NCBI RefSeq assembly: GCF_001187905.1
Contig: NZ_LGIS01000026.1
Location: forward strand, 236,458 to 300,457
DNA from: Pantoea sp. RIT-PI-b
Lineage (GTDB): Bacteria > Pseudomonadota > Gammaproteobacteria > Enterobacterales > Enterobacteriaceae
DNA: 64,000 nt
Reading direction: 5' to 3'
A program made the position numbers and the translations under genes. Of the stretch, positions 26,846 through 37,490 are shown piece after piece (the stretch's first letter is position 1; each line of letters opens with the position of its first letter). The notes beneath the pieces were generated by a model. The model worked only from the letters and a program-made list of their open reading frames with translations. It did no database searches and was not told the origin of the DNA.

Positions 26846-27331
26846 TCACCTCAAAATGAAGGCGGTAAACAGCACGTCACTGACGGCCTGAGCCGGTTGA
26901 CCTTTTACCAGCGGCGGCGCCAGCACCTGTTTGATCTGCTCAACCAGGGCCTGTTTGCCTTGCTCTGTTGCCAGTGCCGTCGCGTTTTGACGCGACAGCA
27001 GTAACAGCAGACGGCTGCGCACTTCCGGCAGGTAATCATTCAACCGACGACGGGTATCCTCATCGGGCAGACGCAGGGTGAACCCCACGTACAGCACGCG
27101 GTCAGGATCGTTGTCAGGATTGACCAGGTTTACTGTAAACGTATCCATTGCAAAAAATACTGGAGCAGCCGGTGGCTCGACTTTCGCCGCTTCCGGTTGG
27201 CTACCCTCGTGTTTATTCATCATTCGCCAGACTGCATAGCCTGCCACGCTGCAAGCGGCCAGCGTTACAATCAGTAACACCGGTAGTAGTAGTGAACGTT
27301 TGCGGCCTTTAGCTTTCGCGTTATCAGACAT
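26846..27331 (-). CDS. fliL: Flagellar basal body protein FliL
   Basis: 161 aa. One N-terminal membrane helix ([23 protein letters not shown]) and a periplasmic domain with [33 protein letters not shown]. FliL stabilises stators and supports torque. First gene of the fliLMNOPQR operon; an upstream gap of 130 bp separates it from fliK and should hold its own promoter. Confidence 0.95.
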   Translation of the reverse strand: MSDNAKAKGRKRSLLLPVLLIVTLAACSVAGYAVWRMMNKHEGSQPEAAKVEPPAAPVFFAMDTFTVNLVNPDNDPDRVLYVGFTLRLPDEDTRRRLNDYLPEVRSRLLLLLSRQNATALATEQGKQALVEQIKQVLAPPLVKGQPAQAVSDVLFTAFILR

Positions 27332-27390
27332 GTTTGCAGTTACTTCCTGTGAATTATGGGCAAGCCTCTCGGCTTACCTGGACAGATTAT

Positions 27391-27430
27391 CCCGCGTCTT
27401 AAGTCAAACAATGGGAAGAAAAGACGCGGG
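27391..27430. repeat. Inverted repeat between fliK and fliL
   Basis: CCCGCGTCTT and AAGACGCGGG separated by 20 bases, in the gap between the two flagellar operons. On the minus strand it is not followed by a T-run, so it may be a weak terminator or mRNA processing hairpin; GATAAT right after it could be the -10 of the fliL promoter. Confidence 0.5.
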
Positions 27431-27461
27431 TTTTACGCTTACCTTCAGCGTTTAGCGGCTG

Positions 27462-28727
27462 TCAGGCAAAGATATCGACAGCGCCGTTACCGGCCACGCG
27501 CGCTTGAAGGGCTGCCGGGACGGCAATAGGCGTTATCTCGTTGTCACTGTCCTGGGAGAGGGTAAAGCTGCCGTGCTGTCCGTCACGACGTCCCTCCTGT
27601 TGGCCCTGATAACTCTGGCCCTGTGCGAAGGCGTCGCTGCTGACGTTACTCTGTCCCAGGTTAATACCGCTCTCCGCCAGCGCTGTACGCAGTTGAGGGA
27701 GAGCCGCTTCCAGCGCGGCCCTCACTTGGCTGTGGCTGGAAACCATACTTAACTGTGCCTGATCCTTATCAAGGCTCAGGCTGATCTGAATCGCGCCCAG
27801 ATCCTGCGGATGTAAGCGCAACTCGGCGTTCTGCTGCCCGTTGCGGCTAAACATCACAATCTGCTGACTCAGCGCTTGCTGCCACTCGTCGCTGCCGAGC
27901 TGCGCATTCAGCATCGGCGTCGACGGCGTGGTGCTGGTCGAGGCGGTGCTGGTCACCAGCGAACTGCTGCTGCTGAGCGGGGCGCTGGTCAACGGCGCAA
28001 CCGGGTCATCACTGACCGGCGCGGCGCTGCGCTCTTCCGGCTTGCTCAACGCATTCAGCACCTGCTTAAAACTTTCATCCAGCGTCAAAGCGCCGTTATT
28101 ACTTGCCAATGTACTGACGCTGCTGCTGGTTTGCGTGCTGGCAGCCGTTTGCGTTAAGCGCGTTCCTGCATCACTGGCTTGACTCTTTGCGCTATCCGGC
28201 TGCGTTGCTTCTTCTTTTATTGCACTTTCCAGCGAACCACTTAACAGTGCTGAATTAAGCGAAGCGCGCGTGTCGGTTTTGCCGGCACTCACGCTTTCTG
28301 TTACCGCCGTCTGACTGCTGCGGTTCTCAACCGCCACCGGCAACATGGCAAATAGCGCCTGCACATTCTGTAAGTCGCTGGCAGTTAACGAACTTGCCTC
28401 AGGCTTATCTTTATCATCGGCTGATTTCAGCGTGGCTTTAGTGTTTTCCGGCTGTAAAAGTGCGTTTAACGCATCCGGTTTCTCCAGCGCCTGCAATAAC
28501 GCGCTTAACGAGGCTTTGCTGGCGTCTTTTTCATCAACTTCTGCTGGCAGATCAGTTGATTGCGTGTTAACAGCTTGTTGCTTCGCCAGCGTCAGCAAGC
28601 GGTTACCCAGTTCGGTAATAAAACCCTGCGGCAGCGTATCCGTGGCCGCCAGCAGATCTGATGAAACTGAAGTGTCAGCGTCTCCCAAACCCGAGGTTTG
28701 CGTAGCAACTGTTGGCAGCGTAATCAT
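27462..28727 (-). CDS. fliK: Flagellar hook-length control protein FliK
   Basis: 421 aa, low-complexity Ser/Thr/Ala-rich for most of its length, with a conserved C-terminal domain ([69 protein letters not shown]). FliK is the secreted molecular ruler that switches export from hook to filament. The start overlaps the fliJ stop by four bases (ATGA), and AGGAAAGG precedes it. Confidence 0.95.
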   Translation of the reverse strand: MITLPTVATQTSGLGDADTSVSSDLLAATDTLPQGFITELGNRLLTLAKQQAVNTQSTDLPAEVDEKDASKASLSALLQALEKPDALNALLQPENTKATLKSADDKDKPEASSLTASDLQNVQALFAMLPVAVENRSSQTAVTESVSAGKTDTRASLNSALLSGSLESAIKEEATQPDSAKSQASDAGTRLTQTAASTQTSSSVSTLASNNGALTLDESFKQVLNALSKPEERSAAPVSDDPVAPLTSAPLSSSSSLVTSTASTSTTPSTPMLNAQLGSDEWQQALSQQIVMFSRNGQQNAELRLHPQDLGAIQISLSLDKDQAQLSMVSSHSQVRAALEAALPQLRTALAESGINLGQSNVSSDAFAQGQSYQGQQEGRRDGQHGSFTLSQDSDNEITPIAVPAALQARVAGNGAVDIFA

Positions 28728-29167
28728 TCGCCTTTCCTCAATGCGGCCCGTTGGGCAAATTCATCCATCCGTTTCTGATCGAGACGGTTTTCTTGTCGTA
28801 ATGCATTTTCTTCAGCGCGGGTAATCAGCGTTTGATAGGCATTGAGTCGCTTATGCTTTTCGCGCCAGTTGCTCAGCGCGGTATCGAGACGCTGATTCCA
28901 CTGTGAAAGCTGCTGGCGATGCTGATCGATGGCTTTTTCCAGCGTCTGAATAAACTGGTGATAATTGGTCCAGCGGGTGCTGGCGATGCCGCCGGACATA
29001 TCCTGATTGAGCTTGTTGCGATACTCATCCTGATAATCCAGCAGCATGCTGAGTTGTTCGTCGGCCTGCTGCACGCCGCGGCGCATATCACCGAGGTGAA
29101 TCACCGCACTCTCCAGTTCTTGCTCCGCCATATCGCGCAGCTTATTGATCGCACTGGTGGTTTTCAT
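28724..29167 (-). CDS. fliJ: Flagellar export chaperone FliJ
   Basis: 147 aa, fully helical and coiled-coil in appearance, with the FliJ pattern [19 protein letters not shown] and [18 protein letters not shown] at the end. FliJ connects the FliI ATPase to the export gate. GAGG lies seven bases before the ATG. Confidence 0.95.
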   Translation of the reverse strand: MKTTSAINKLRDMAEQELESAVIHLGDMRRGVQQADEQLSMLLDYQDEYRNKLNQDMSGGIASTRWTNYHQFIQTLEKAIDQHRQQLSQWNQRLDTALSNWREKHKRLNAYQTLITRAEENALRQENRLDQKRMDEFAQRAALRKGE

Positions 29168-29186
29168 GGCTCAACCTCGCTTAGCG

Positions 29187-30551
29187 CTAACCGAACATCG
29201 CCTGCAGATGCAAACAGGCATCGTCGTAGTCGCTGCGTTCGAAAATTCCCTGATGCAGGAAGGCTTCCATCTCTGGATAGAGCTTGATGGCTCGGTCCAG
29301 CATCGGATCGCTGCCTGCGGCATACGCCCCCACGCTCACCAGATCGCGGTTACGCTGGAAGCTGGAGAGCAACTGTTTGAACTGGCGCACGCGCGCATAG
29401 TGCGTCTCATCAATTAATGAGGTCATGGCGCGGCTAATCGAGGCTTCAATATCAATGGCCGGATAGTGACCGGCTTCCGCCAAGCGACGTGACAACACAA
29501 TGTGGCCGTCGAGAATCGCACGCGCCGAGTCAGCAATCGGGTCCTGCTGATCGTCACCTTCGGTCAACACGGTGTAAAACGCGGTGATGGATCCGCCGCC
29601 GTGGGTGCCGTTACCGGCACGTTCCACCAGCGCCGGCAGTTTGGCGAACACCGAAGGCGGATAGCCTTTGGTGGCCGGCGGCTCACCGATCGCCAGCGCG
29701 ATTTCACGCTGCGCCATGGCGTAGCGGGTGAGGGAATCCATAATCAGCAGCACATGCTGACCGCGATCGCGGAAATCTTCGGCGATGCGCGTGGCATAGG
29801 CCGCACCCTGCATACGCAGCAGCGGTGACACATCTGCGGGCGCGGCGATCACCACCGAACGCGCGCGACCTTCAGCGCCAAGGATGTTTTCAATGAACTC
29901 TTTGACTTCGCGACCACGTTCACCAATCAAACCGACCACGATGACATCGGCTTTGGTGTAGCGCGCCATCATGCCGAGCAGCACGCTTTTACCGACGCCA
30001 GAACCGGCGAACAGGCCCATACGCTGGCCGCGACCCACCGTCAGCAGTGCGTTGATGGCGCGCACGCCGGTATCCAGCACATCTTCAATTGGCGTACGTT
30101 GTAGCGGGTTAAACGGGGCGGTGATCAGCGGGGCCCGATAGCCGGTTTCCGGCGATGGCAAGCCATCCAGCGGTTTGCCGCTACCATCGAGTACGCGACC
30201 GAGGAGCTCCGGGCCAAGCAGCATCTGTTTGCCGCTGTGGCCACTGTCGCCGCTGACGCGCGCATACACGCGGGCGCCGGGTAAGATGCCGTCCACTTCT
30301 TCCAGCGGCATCATTAACAGTTTCTGCCCATTGAAGCCGACCACTTCACTTTCAACTTCGGTAATCTTGCTGCCGTCGGTACGTTCAATAATGCAGGTGG
30401 CACCCAGCGGCAGCTGCAGGCCGGTGGCCTCCAGTACTAAACCGGTGGCGCGCGTCAGGCGACCGTAGCGACGCACGGTTTGCACCTGTGAAATGCGGTC
30501 TTCGAAGGCGTCGAGCGCGCCGAGCCAGCGTGAAAGGCGTGAGGAAGTCAT
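29187..30551 (-). CDS. fliI: Flagellum-specific ATPase FliI
   Basis: 454 aa, very close to E. coli FliI (457 aa). P-loop [76 protein letters not shown]. It powers unfolding and delivery of export substrates. I chose the ATG at 30551, which overlaps the fliH TAA by one base (TAATG); the open frame extends ten codons upstream inside fliH. Confidence 0.97.
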   Translation of the reverse strand: MTSSRLSRWLGALDAFEDRISQVQTVRRYGRLTRATGLVLEATGLQLPLGATCIIERTDGSKITEVESEVVGFNGQKLLMMPLEEVDGILPGARVYARVSGDSGHSGKQMLLGPELLGRVLDGSGKPLDGLPSPETGYRAPLITAPFNPLQRTPIEDVLDTGVRAINALLTVGRGQRMGLFAGSGVGKSVLLGMMARYTKADVIVVGLIGERGREVKEFIENILGAEGRARSVVIAAPADVSPLLRMQGAAYATRIAEDFRDRGQHVLLIMDSLTRYAMAQREIALAIGEPPATKGYPPSVFAKLPALVERAGNGTHGGGSITAFYTVLTEGDDQQDPIADSARAILDGHIVLSRRLAEAGHYPAIDIEASISRAMTSLIDETHYARVRQFKQLLSSFQRNRDLVSVGAYAAGSDPMLDRAIKLYPEMEAFLHQGIFERSDYDDACLHLQAMFG

Positions 30552-31252
30552 TACAGTGTCCCCGGAGCGGCCAGACGGCACAGCTCCTGCCAGCGTGTTG
30601 CCACGCTGGCGTCGAGATCGCCATCTTCGGCGCTGAGTTTACAGCCGCCCGGATGCAGGGTGCTGTCAGCCAGCAAGCGCCAGCCGTGCAGATCCAGCGT
30701 TGGACCAAGCGTCTGCTCAATGCGCTGCAAATCATCCGGATGCACGCGCAGCTGCGGTTTGCCGCTGAACATCGGCTCCTGCTGAATCAGCTGCTGAATC
30801 TGGCGCAGCAGGGCGCTGCCATCCACCTGCGTGGCCTGACCAATCACCGTGCGCGCGGCTTCCAGCGCCAGCTGCATCAGGCGCGAGGCAATCACGCTGT
30901 CCAGCGCTTCAAGCGTGTGATGGAACTCGGTTACCAGCTGCTGCATACGTGCCTGCAGCGGGGCTTGCTGCTGCTGCGCATCGGCTAAACCTTGCTGAAA
31001 ACCGGCGTCATAGCCGTTCTGCTGCGCTTCGGCAAAACCCTTTTGATAACCTTCGCTGTAGCCCTGCGTCTGCGCATCTTTGCGCATCTGCTGCTGCATA
31101 CGTTCCAGCTGTTGTTGCTGTTCAGCTTCGGCGCTCAGCTCAACCTCGCTCTCCGCTTCCTCTGGCTGCGGCTCCGGTTCAGTGCGAAATGCGCTGCCTA
31201 AATCATCAGGCTGCCAGCGCTGCCACGCGCGGGCGGAAAAGGCATCAGACAT
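30551..31252 (-). CDS. fliH: Flagellar assembly protein FliH
   Basis: 233 aa regulator of FliI. N-terminal [14 protein letters not shown], a long Glu/Gln-rich coiled coil ([18 protein letters not shown]), glycine-spaced repeats ([29 protein letters not shown]) typical of FliH, and a C-terminal globular part. The ATG at 31252 overlaps the end of fliG by eight bases, like the E. coli arrangement; the longer frame from 31273 is not needed. Confidence 0.95.
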   Translation of the reverse strand: MSDAFSARAWQRWQPDDLGSAFRTEPEPQPEEAESEVELSAEAEQQQQLERMQQQMRKDAQTQGYSEGYQKGFAEAQQNGYDAGFQQGLADAQQQQAPLQARMQQLVTEFHHTLEALDSVIASRLMQLALEAARTVIGQATQVDGSALLRQIQQLIQQEPMFSGKPQLRVHPDDLQRIEQTLGPTLDLHGWRLLADSTLHPGGCKLSAEDGDLDASVATRWQELCRLAAPGTL

Positions 31253-32237
31253 AGGTTTCCTCGCCACCACCAATCACCATCTCGCCGGATTCTGCTAAGC
31301 GACGCACCACCAGCAGGATGGCTTTCTGTTCGTTCTCCACCGCCGACATACGTACCGGGCCGCGGTTGGCCAGATCGTCGCGCAGGATATCGGCCGCACG
31401 GGCTGACATGTTCTTGAGGAACTTCTCGCGCAGCGGCTGCTCGGCACCTTTCAGGGCGACCAGCAACTGCTCGGATTCCACTTCCTGCAACAGACGCTGG
31501 ATGCTGCGATCGTCCACTTCCACCAGGTTTTCGAACAGGAACATCTCGTCGATGATCTTCTGTGCCAGCTCGCCATCGAAGTCGCGTACCGCTTCGATAA
31601 CCGCTTCTTCCTGCTGAGTTTTCATCAGGTTGATAATTTCTGCTGCGGTTCTCACGCCGCCCATCTTCGCGCGCTTGAGGTTGGTGCCGTCGAGCAGGCC
31701 GTTGAGCACTTCGGTCAGCTCCGCCAGCGCCGCCGGCTGGACACCACCGAAGGTGGCGATACGCAGCATCACATCGTGGCGCAGACGCTCGTCGAACAGC
31801 GCCAGAATATCCGCCGCCTGGCCACGTTTGAGGTGGACCAAAATGGTGGCGATAATCTGCGGATGCTCGTCGCGGATAAGATCCGCTGCCGCCTGCGGCT
31901 CCATGAAGTTGAGCGTTTCCATGCCGCTGGTGGTCTCGTTTTTCTCGAGAATATCTTCCAGCAGGCTTGAGGCGCGCTCTTCGCCCAGCGCTTTGATCAG
32001 CACCGAACGCAGGTATTCGTTGGAGTTGAGGCTCAGCGCCGCGAACTGTTCTGCATCAACTTCAAACTCACGCAGCACTTCCGTCAGCTGCTTGTGCGAC
32101 ACCTGACGCATTGCCGCCATCGCCGCACTCAGGTGCTGCACTTCACGCTGGTTGAGGTGTTTGAACACCTCCGCCGCGCGCTCTTCGCCGATGGTCATCA
32201 TCAGAATGGCGCTTTTTTCTGTACCGGTCAGACTCAT
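31245..32237 (-). CDS. fliG: Flagellar motor switch protein FliG
   Basis: 330 aa. N-terminal [27 protein letters not shown], the middle-domain motif [17 protein letters not shown], and the charged C-terminal torque helix region [23 protein letters not shown]. FliG couples stator force to rotor turning. Start overlaps the fliF stop (ATGA). Confidence 0.97.
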   Translation of the reverse strand: MSLTGTEKSAILMMTIGEERAAEVFKHLNQREVQHLSAAMAAMRQVSHKQLTEVLREFEVDAEQFAALSLNSNEYLRSVLIKALGEERASSLLEDILEKNETTSGMETLNFMEPQAAADLIRDEHPQIIATILVHLKRGQAADILALFDERLRHDVMLRIATFGGVQPAALAELTEVLNGLLDGTNLKRAKMGGVRTAAEIINLMKTQQEEAVIEAVRDFDGELAQKIIDEMFLFENLVEVDDRSIQRLLQEVESEQLLVALKGAEQPLREKFLKNMSARAADILRDDLANRGPVRMSAVENEQKAILLVVRRLAESGEMVIGGGEETYV

Positions 32238-33958
32238 AGTTCTTTACTCATCCATTCGCGGATAACCAGCGCCACAACGCGCGGATCGTTTTCAGACATG
32301 TCGCGGATACGCTGGCTCATCACCTCGGCGCTCATGCGGTTAGTAGATTTACGCTCCTGATCCAACTCATCTTTGCTGAGCTGAACGTTAAAGGCTTCTT
32401 CCTCTTCCATCGCTGCAGAGCGAGCTGCCAGCGCTTCAGCGGCCGCTTTCTCTTGCTCTTTCTTACGCATCAGCTGTGGACGTACCAGCTTGCGATAGAG
32501 GATGAAGCCGACCAGCGCCACCAGCAGCCAGCGACCGGCGGTCATCAGCTGATCGAAGAATGCTTGCTGCTGCCAGAATGGCAGGTCGCCACCGCTTGGC
32601 TCGGTCATGTTGAACTGCGAGTTCACCACGTTGACGCTGTCGCCACGCGTTTGCGAATAGCCCATCGCTTCGCGGGTTAAATCTTCAATCTGCTTGATCT
32701 GTTGCTCGTTCAGCGCCACCGCTTTGCCTTTACCGTCATCTCGATAGTTGACGACCACGGCAACGGAGAGACGCTGCACATCGCCCACGTTCAGCTTGGT
32801 ATGACGAATGGTGCGATCCAGCTCGTAGTTAACGGTGTCGTTACGGGTGGAGCTGCTTGGGCCGCTACTTTGCGCCGTGCTAGTGGTAGTGGTGCCGTTG
32901 TTCTGCGCGTTGGCGTTTTGACCGTTGGCGTTCTGACCATTAGCAGTATTGTTCTGCGGATTGGTCACCGGCGCGGTGTTGGCTGGCGCCGGTTGATTCG
33001 ACAAGGCGCCCGGCACGCCGCCTGGGTACGGGCTGCCGTTCTGTTCAGAGTTGCTGGTCTGGCGTGAACGCACTGCGGAGTTGTTCGGATTGGCGTTCGG
33101 CTGATATTTCTCGTCGGTTTGCTCGCTGCGGTCAAAGTTGATCTGCGCCGTCACCTGCGCATGCACATTGCCCTGGCCAACAATCGGGTTAAGGATGGCT
33201 TCGATGCGCTGCTGGAAGCGCGCTTCCACTTCAGAGGCATATTTCAGCTGAGCATCATTCAGGTCGCGGCCTTCGCTATCCGAGCGGGTCAGCAGACGGC
33301 CGGTCTGATCGACCACCGTAACGTTGCCCGGCGGTAAACCCGCCACGCTGCTGGAAACCATATGCTGAATGGCCTGAATTTGGCCTTCATCTAATGCACG
33401 ACCCGGCTGCAGATTCAGCGTCACCGAAGCGGAAGGGGACTTTTGCTCACGCACAAACAGCGTCGGTTTTGGCATTGCCAGATGCACGCGCACGCTCTTC
33501 ACCGGTCCGAGCGTTTCAATGGTGCGCGACAGTTCGCCTTCCAGCGCACGCTGGTAGTTGATCTGCTCGCTAAACTGGCTGATACCGAACTTCTCTTTAT
33601 CCATCAGCTCGAAGCCCACGTTGCCACCTTTCGGCAGACCTTGCTGGGCCAGACGCAGACGCAGTTCATGCACTTTATCGGCGGGCACCATCAGTGCGCC
33701 ACCGTTGTCAGCAAACTGGTAAGGGATGTTCATTTGCGTCAGCTGGGTGACGATCGCGCCGCCATCCTCATCGGAGAGGTTGTTATAAAGGACGCGATAG
33801 TCTGGCGCCTTTGCCCACAGCACCAACGCAAAAACCACTGCGATGACGGCAGCGGCGGCAATGATTAAGGGAATTCGCGGATTGGCGCGCAGGCGGGCGA
33901 GAAGGTCACTGAAGCCTTTCTTTGCTGTATCCTGTGTAGCGGCTGCACTCGCATTCAT
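32234..33958 (-). CDS. fliF: Flagellar MS-ring protein FliF
   Basis: 574 aa. Two membrane helices ([23 protein letters not shown] near the N-terminus and [15 protein letters not shown] near the C-terminus) enclose a periplasmic region with [32 protein letters not shown], a standard FliF stretch. An Asn/Gln/Thr-rich linker lies around residues 290-360. The C-terminal tail binds FliG. I chose the ATG at 33958 ([10 protein letters not shown]); an in-frame start 28 codons upstream runs through the promoter region. First gene of fliFGHIJK, divergent from fliE. Confidence 0.96.
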   Translation of the reverse strand: MNASAAATQDTAKKGFSDLLARLRANPRIPLIIAAAAVIAVVFALVLWAKAPDYRVLYNNLSDEDGGAIVTQLTQMNIPYQFADNGGALMVPADKVHELRLRLAQQGLPKGGNVGFELMDKEKFGISQFSEQINYQRALEGELSRTIETLGPVKSVRVHLAMPKPTLFVREQKSPSASVTLNLQPGRALDEGQIQAIQHMVSSSVAGLPPGNVTVVDQTGRLLTRSDSEGRDLNDAQLKYASEVEARFQQRIEAILNPIVGQGNVHAQVTAQINFDRSEQTDEKYQPNANPNNSAVRSRQTSNSEQNGSPYPGGVPGALSNQPAPANTAPVTNPQNNTANGQNANGQNANAQNNGTTTTSTAQSSGPSSSTRNDTVNYELDRTIRHTKLNVGDVQRLSVAVVVNYRDDGKGKAVALNEQQIKQIEDLTREAMGYSQTRGDSVNVVNSQFNMTEPSGGDLPFWQQQAFFDQLMTAGRWLLVALVGFILYRKLVRPQLMRKKEQEKAAAEALAARSAAMEEEEAFNVQLSKDELDQERKSTNRMSAEVMSQRIRDMSENDPRVVALVIREWMSKEL

Positions 33959-34191
33959 GACCGTTTCCTGCCTGACATAATTGACCGGGTGTGTGGTTGT
34001 GACAAAACTGACTCCCTGAATACGTCCAAAATGAAATTCCAAACTAATGCGGGCATTATTTGATGAATCGTGTCACTTCGATGGTTGGATAAGCCGGGTT
34101 TTTTGTGTTCATTTAGCGCCTTTGTCCTATTGACAGTGTGATAACTTTCTCATCGTGAAAATTTAATCCCTTCTTTAATGAGGAACAGGCA

Positions 34192-34503
34192 ATGTCAATT
34201 CAGGCCATTGATGGTGTGTTGCAGCAGCTGCAGATGACGTCTTTGCAGGCCAGCGGTAAGCAGGCTGAGTCAGGCAATCAGGTGGATTTCAGCGCCACGA
34301 TGAAAGCAGCGCTGGATAAGATCAGCGAAAGCCAGACGTCCGCACGCACTCAGGCGCAGGATTTCGAGATGGGTAAACCGGGCATTCAGTTAAACGATGT
34401 GATGGTCGATCTGCAAAAGTCTTCTATCTCTATGCAGATGGGCGTGCAGGTGCGTAACAAATTGGTGTCGGCTTATACCGATATCATGAGTATGCAGGTG
34501 TAG
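34192..34503 (+). CDS. fliE: Flagellar hook-basal body protein FliE
   Basis: 103 aa. FSATMKAALDKISESQ and the C-terminal VMVDLQKSSISMQMGVQVRNKLVSAYTDIMSMQV are diagnostic. FliE links the MS ring to the rod. GAGGAACAGG precedes the ATG. It is transcribed away from fliF; the 233-bp gap between them should hold divergent FlhDC-dependent class II promoters, which I did not resolve to exact boxes. Confidence 0.96.
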   Translation: MSIQAIDGVLQQLQMTSLQASGKQAESGNQVDFSATMKAALDKISESQTSARTQAQDFEMGKPGIQLNDVMVDLQKSSISMQMGVQVRNKLVSAYTDIMSMQV

Positions 34504-34780
34504 GTTCTCTGACGGATAAGTATTACTAAGTCGTGAATCAGAGCGCTTTGTTATGGGGCAGGGTTGGGCAGTCTCGTTACGTTTTGGCCCGGAATGCTCC
34601 TAAGCTATCAGGCAATTCTTTCCTTGAATGAGCCGCCAGCACCAAACATTTTGGACACATAACAAAATTTGCGTTACATCAACTAAAGATACAATTGCTA
34701 ACAATAAATGACATTCCTGGTGCAAAACCAAGACAATTCTTATAACATAAGCCCATCTACTACAATGATGGATTATTACG

Positions 34781-35149
34781 GTGAAAATCAAAATTGCTGT
34801 TGTTGGAGCCTCTGTATTACTGACGGCTACCGTTGCTTTTGCTGGCATGGCATATAGTAACGACAAACCTGATTACGTTATCAAAGCTGAAAACTCGACC
34901 AATAACTTTTTAATGTACTCATACGGTCCGGGTAAATGCACGGCCTCGAAAGGTTCCGCGCATCAGTGGGAAATGGAGTGCTCTTATGATGGTGGCGAAG
35001 ATTTAGTCAAATATTCAGTCCTGCCTTCCAACGAACAGCGCCATGGCAAAAGTGGTAAGTTCCGTCTGGTCGCGCAAAACCAATTAGCGGCTGAAAGTGC
35101 GACCAGAGGTTTAACGCGTTATCTCAATATCACTACCGATAAAATTTAG
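34781..35149 (+). CDS. Exported hypothetical protein, 122 aa
   Basis: A clear signal peptide (KIKIAVVGASVLLTATVAFAG) is followed by a mature domain with two Cys (GKCTASKG and MECSYDGG), likely a disulfide in the periplasm. Starts at a GTG with only a weak ribosome site. The gene and its surroundings are more AT-rich than the flagellar genes, suggesting transfer. I do not recognise the family. Confidence 0.65.
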   Translation: MKIKIAVVGASVLLTATVAFAGMAYSNDKPDYVIKAENSTNNFLMYSYGPGKCTASKGSAHQWEMECSYDGGEDLVKYSVLPSNEQRHGKSGKFRLVAQNQLAAESATRGLTRYLNITTDKI

Positions 35150-35208
35150 CCTTTAAGCAATAACATTAGGCTGAATCATCCTTTCGACATCAAGACGCTA
35201 TTTATTAT

Positions 35209-35229
35209 GTCGCCAACTGGCGACTTTTT
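35209..35229 (+). terminator. Intrinsic terminator
   Basis: GTCGCC-AACT-GGCGAC stem-loop followed by TTTTT, 60 bp after the exported hypothetical gene. Confidence 0.75.
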
Positions 35230-35405
35230 CCGTTTTTCCGAATTAAACGCGGAAATGGCGTCGCTAAAGCAGGGGATAATTGCATGTCGTTTCGGGTATA
35301 GTTCACCCGGGTGATTATGTTCGAAGCGAGTGGCAAGGTGACTGCCAGAATTAAGCCCAATTTCCGGCCTTATGCGCTGCATTATTTCGAGAAGAGGATT
35401 CTCAC

Positions 35406-36113
35406 GTGAAGAAAACCCTGCTTTTTTTTAGCGCTATCGTCCTGCTTGCAGGATGCGATAAGGATGCTGCGACGTTTTATCCGCAAATGAAAAACTACGC
35501 TTACCTCTATCAATTTGAAGCGCTGCCTGGAAACGTCAAAAGCACCCATCAAACGCTGTTTACCGCAGATGGACAGCAAATCTTCGAGGTGAATGCCGAT
35601 TTTGACCGCAACGGCTGCCTCACGCATGTGAAGTCTGTCGGTAAAGCGGGCGAAGTGATTGAAGTCTCGCGCGACGGTGATGCATTAAAGGGCAGCGAAA
35701 ACGGACAGGATGTGGTGGTGACGCTGGATAAAAACTGCGCCATGGTGAAGAAAGTCACGCCGACCATGACGGTTGATATTGCCTATAACAAACAGGGTTT
35801 GGTTGAGCAGATTTCCTCTCCCGCCTCCGATGCAGCGTTTCACCTCGCGTATAACAGTGATGGCGAAATGGCGGTATTAAGTATTACTCAGGCCGGAACA
35901 GAAGTGTCGCGTGCTAGCGCGGTGCGGGCAGAAGATAAGAATAAGATTTCGGATGTGGTCACCACGGTGAAGCGTAATGATCAAATCAAAACCGTGAGTA
36001 ATGTCTGCAAATACAAAAACGCGGTGCCTTATTACTGCGACATTATTACCACCGATGCGGCAGGCAAGGTGGTTGATAAGCAGTATGGCAAAATCGACGT
36101 TAGCTATTATTAA
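35406..36113 (+). CDS. ynfC: YnfC family lipoprotein (UPF0257)
   Basis: 235 aa lipoprotein. The signal ends in the lipobox LLAGC (Cys 17), followed by DKDAATFYPQM. The mature part is beta-rich and resembles E. coli YnfC (236 aa), of unknown function. Starts at a GTG, with AGAGG upstream. The residue after the lipid Cys is Asp, the classical inner-membrane retention signal (Lol avoidance). Confidence 0.85.
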   Translation: MKKTLLFFSAIVLLAGCDKDAATFYPQMKNYAYLYQFEALPGNVKSTHQTLFTADGQQIFEVNADFDRNGCLTHVKSVGKAGEVIEVSRDGDALKGSENGQDVVVTLDKNCAMVKKVTPTMTVDIAYNKQGLVEQISSPASDAAFHLAYNSDGEMAVLSITQAGTEVSRASAVRAEDKNKISDVVTTVKRNDQIKTVSNVCKYKNAVPYYCDIITTDAAGKVVDKQYGKIDVSYY

Positions 36114-36114
36114 T

Positions 36115-36144
36115 AAAAAACGCCGTTCAATGACGGCGTTTTTT
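36115..36144. terminator. Bidirectional intrinsic terminator
   Basis: AACGCCGT / ACGGCGTT stem with A-run before and T-run after, ending both ynfC (plus) and the BLUF-EAL gene (minus). Confidence 0.9.
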
Positions 36145-36158
36145 AATTTGGGCTGATG

Positions 36159-37370
36159 CTATTTAATTTCCGGCCACGCTACGGATGGGAAGCCATTTAA
36201 CAGCGGATGGGCAAACAGGAAACCCTGGAACTGGCTGATACCGGCAGCTTCCAGCCACATCCACTCTTCGGCTTGCTCCACACCTTCAGCAATAACCGCA
36301 ATCTCCAGCGACGCACAGCACTTAATAATGGCGTGCATAATCGCCTGCTTCGGACCGCTTTTGTGAACATCGCGAATAATATCGCGATCGATTTTGATTT
36401 TGTCCGGCTGGAATTTAGATAACAGCGACAAACCGGCAAAACCGGCACCAAAATCGTCCAGCGCCAGACTGATACCGGCGGCTTTGAGCTTTCTCACTTC
36501 GGCGGCGAACTCATCGGAGCGCGAAATGATCTCATTCTCGGTAACTTCCACGATGATCTGCTGCGGCACCAGTCCACTGGCGGTGATCTCCTGCAGCAGA
36601 AAATCGACCGCATTCGGCACCGTCACCAGCGACATCGGCAGCAGATTGATCGACAAGCGATGCTCGCCAATCCCGAGTTTGCTCGCCACGTTAAACGCCA
36701 GTTTTTTCGAGCGAATATCCGCGTGGTAAACCGCTTCGCCACCAAAAGCGGAGAAATACTCATCCGGTGAGCCGCCGGTGGGCGTGCGGATCAGTGCTTC
36801 AAACGAGGTGACGCGACGCGCGAAGGGATCGATGATCGGTTGAAAGGCAAAGCGGCAATCCTGCACGCTCTGATCAAGATCATCCAGCTCATTTAACCAG
36901 GCTTCATCGGGAATAAATTCCCAGGTATTGGCTGGCGGGATTTCAAAGTAGTTCTCTTTATCCCGTGCCACCACGAAGGTGCGTAAAAACTGCAGCGCAC
37001 GATCTTTATAGGTGAGCTGGTAGCGAGAGGTACCTTTATCCAGCACCGCTTGCAGCACGCTCTCTTTGTCGTGCTCACGCAGATCGAACAACTCCATGCC
37101 GACCTTGCCAAACCGGCGTTCTGGCGCGAAGTCATGCATCAGTTCCACCAGATTATGGTGGCGCGCATCCTGGCAAATACGCTGATAAATGCCCTGCACC
37201 GCATCGCGCGGCCCTTCCAGCAGCTGGAAAAAATGCAGGCCATCAAACAGTAAGATGCCGGTGACATCCGAGTTTTTATTTTTGCTATTGGCTTTAGCAA
37301 CCATATCTTCGAGCGTTTTAATCGGCACGTGGTCGTGCAGATGGCTGCGATAAAGAATTGTGGTAAGCAT
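36159..37370 (-). CDS. Blue-light sensor BLUF-EAL protein, probable active c-di-GMP phosphodiesterase
   Basis: 403 aa. The N-terminal BLUF domain (1-95) shows Y7, the Asn-rich NSKNKNSDVTG, and HFFQLLEG with Q49, the flavin-switch residues. The C-terminal EAL domain (175-403) keeps all key residues: E191-A-L, N242, E275, D305-D306, K326, E362, Q382. E. coli BluF (YcgF) has lost several of these and does not hydrolyse c-di-GMP, while Klebsiella BlrP1 is an active light-regulated phosphodiesterase; this protein has the BlrP1 pattern with a constant offset of three residues. It is a single gene; no BluR-like regulator is adjacent. Its place in the flagellar locus suggests light control of motility versus biofilm (inference). 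Confidence 0.9.
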   Translation of the reverse strand: MLTTILYRSHLHDHVPIKTLEDMVAKANSKNKNSDVTGILLFDGLHFFQLLEGPRDAVQGIYQRICQDARHHNLVELMHDFAPERRFGKVGMELFDLREHDKESVLQAVLDKGTSRYQLTYKDRALQFLRTFVVARDKENYFEIPPANTWEFIPDEAWLNELDDLDQSVQDCRFAFQPIIDPFARRVTSFEALIRTPTGGSPDEYFSAFGGEAVYHADIRSKKLAFNVASKLGIGEHRLSINLLPMSLVTVPNAVDFLLQEITASGLVPQQIIVEVTENEIISRSDEFAAEVRKLKAAGISLALDDFGAGFAGLSLLSKFQPDKIKIDRDIIRDVHKSGPKQAIMHAIIKCCASLEIAVIAEGVEQAEEWMWLEAAGISQFQGFLFAHPLLNGFPSVAWPEIK

Positions 37371-37490
37371 GGCGATTGTCCGACGAAATTATTATTTTGC
37401 GGCTACATTAACAGGCTTACCGCGGGGTCTGTCCATAGCTTCCCGCGCTAAGGCTAAACTTTTTTCAAAATAACAGCTTAAGCGAAGCGG

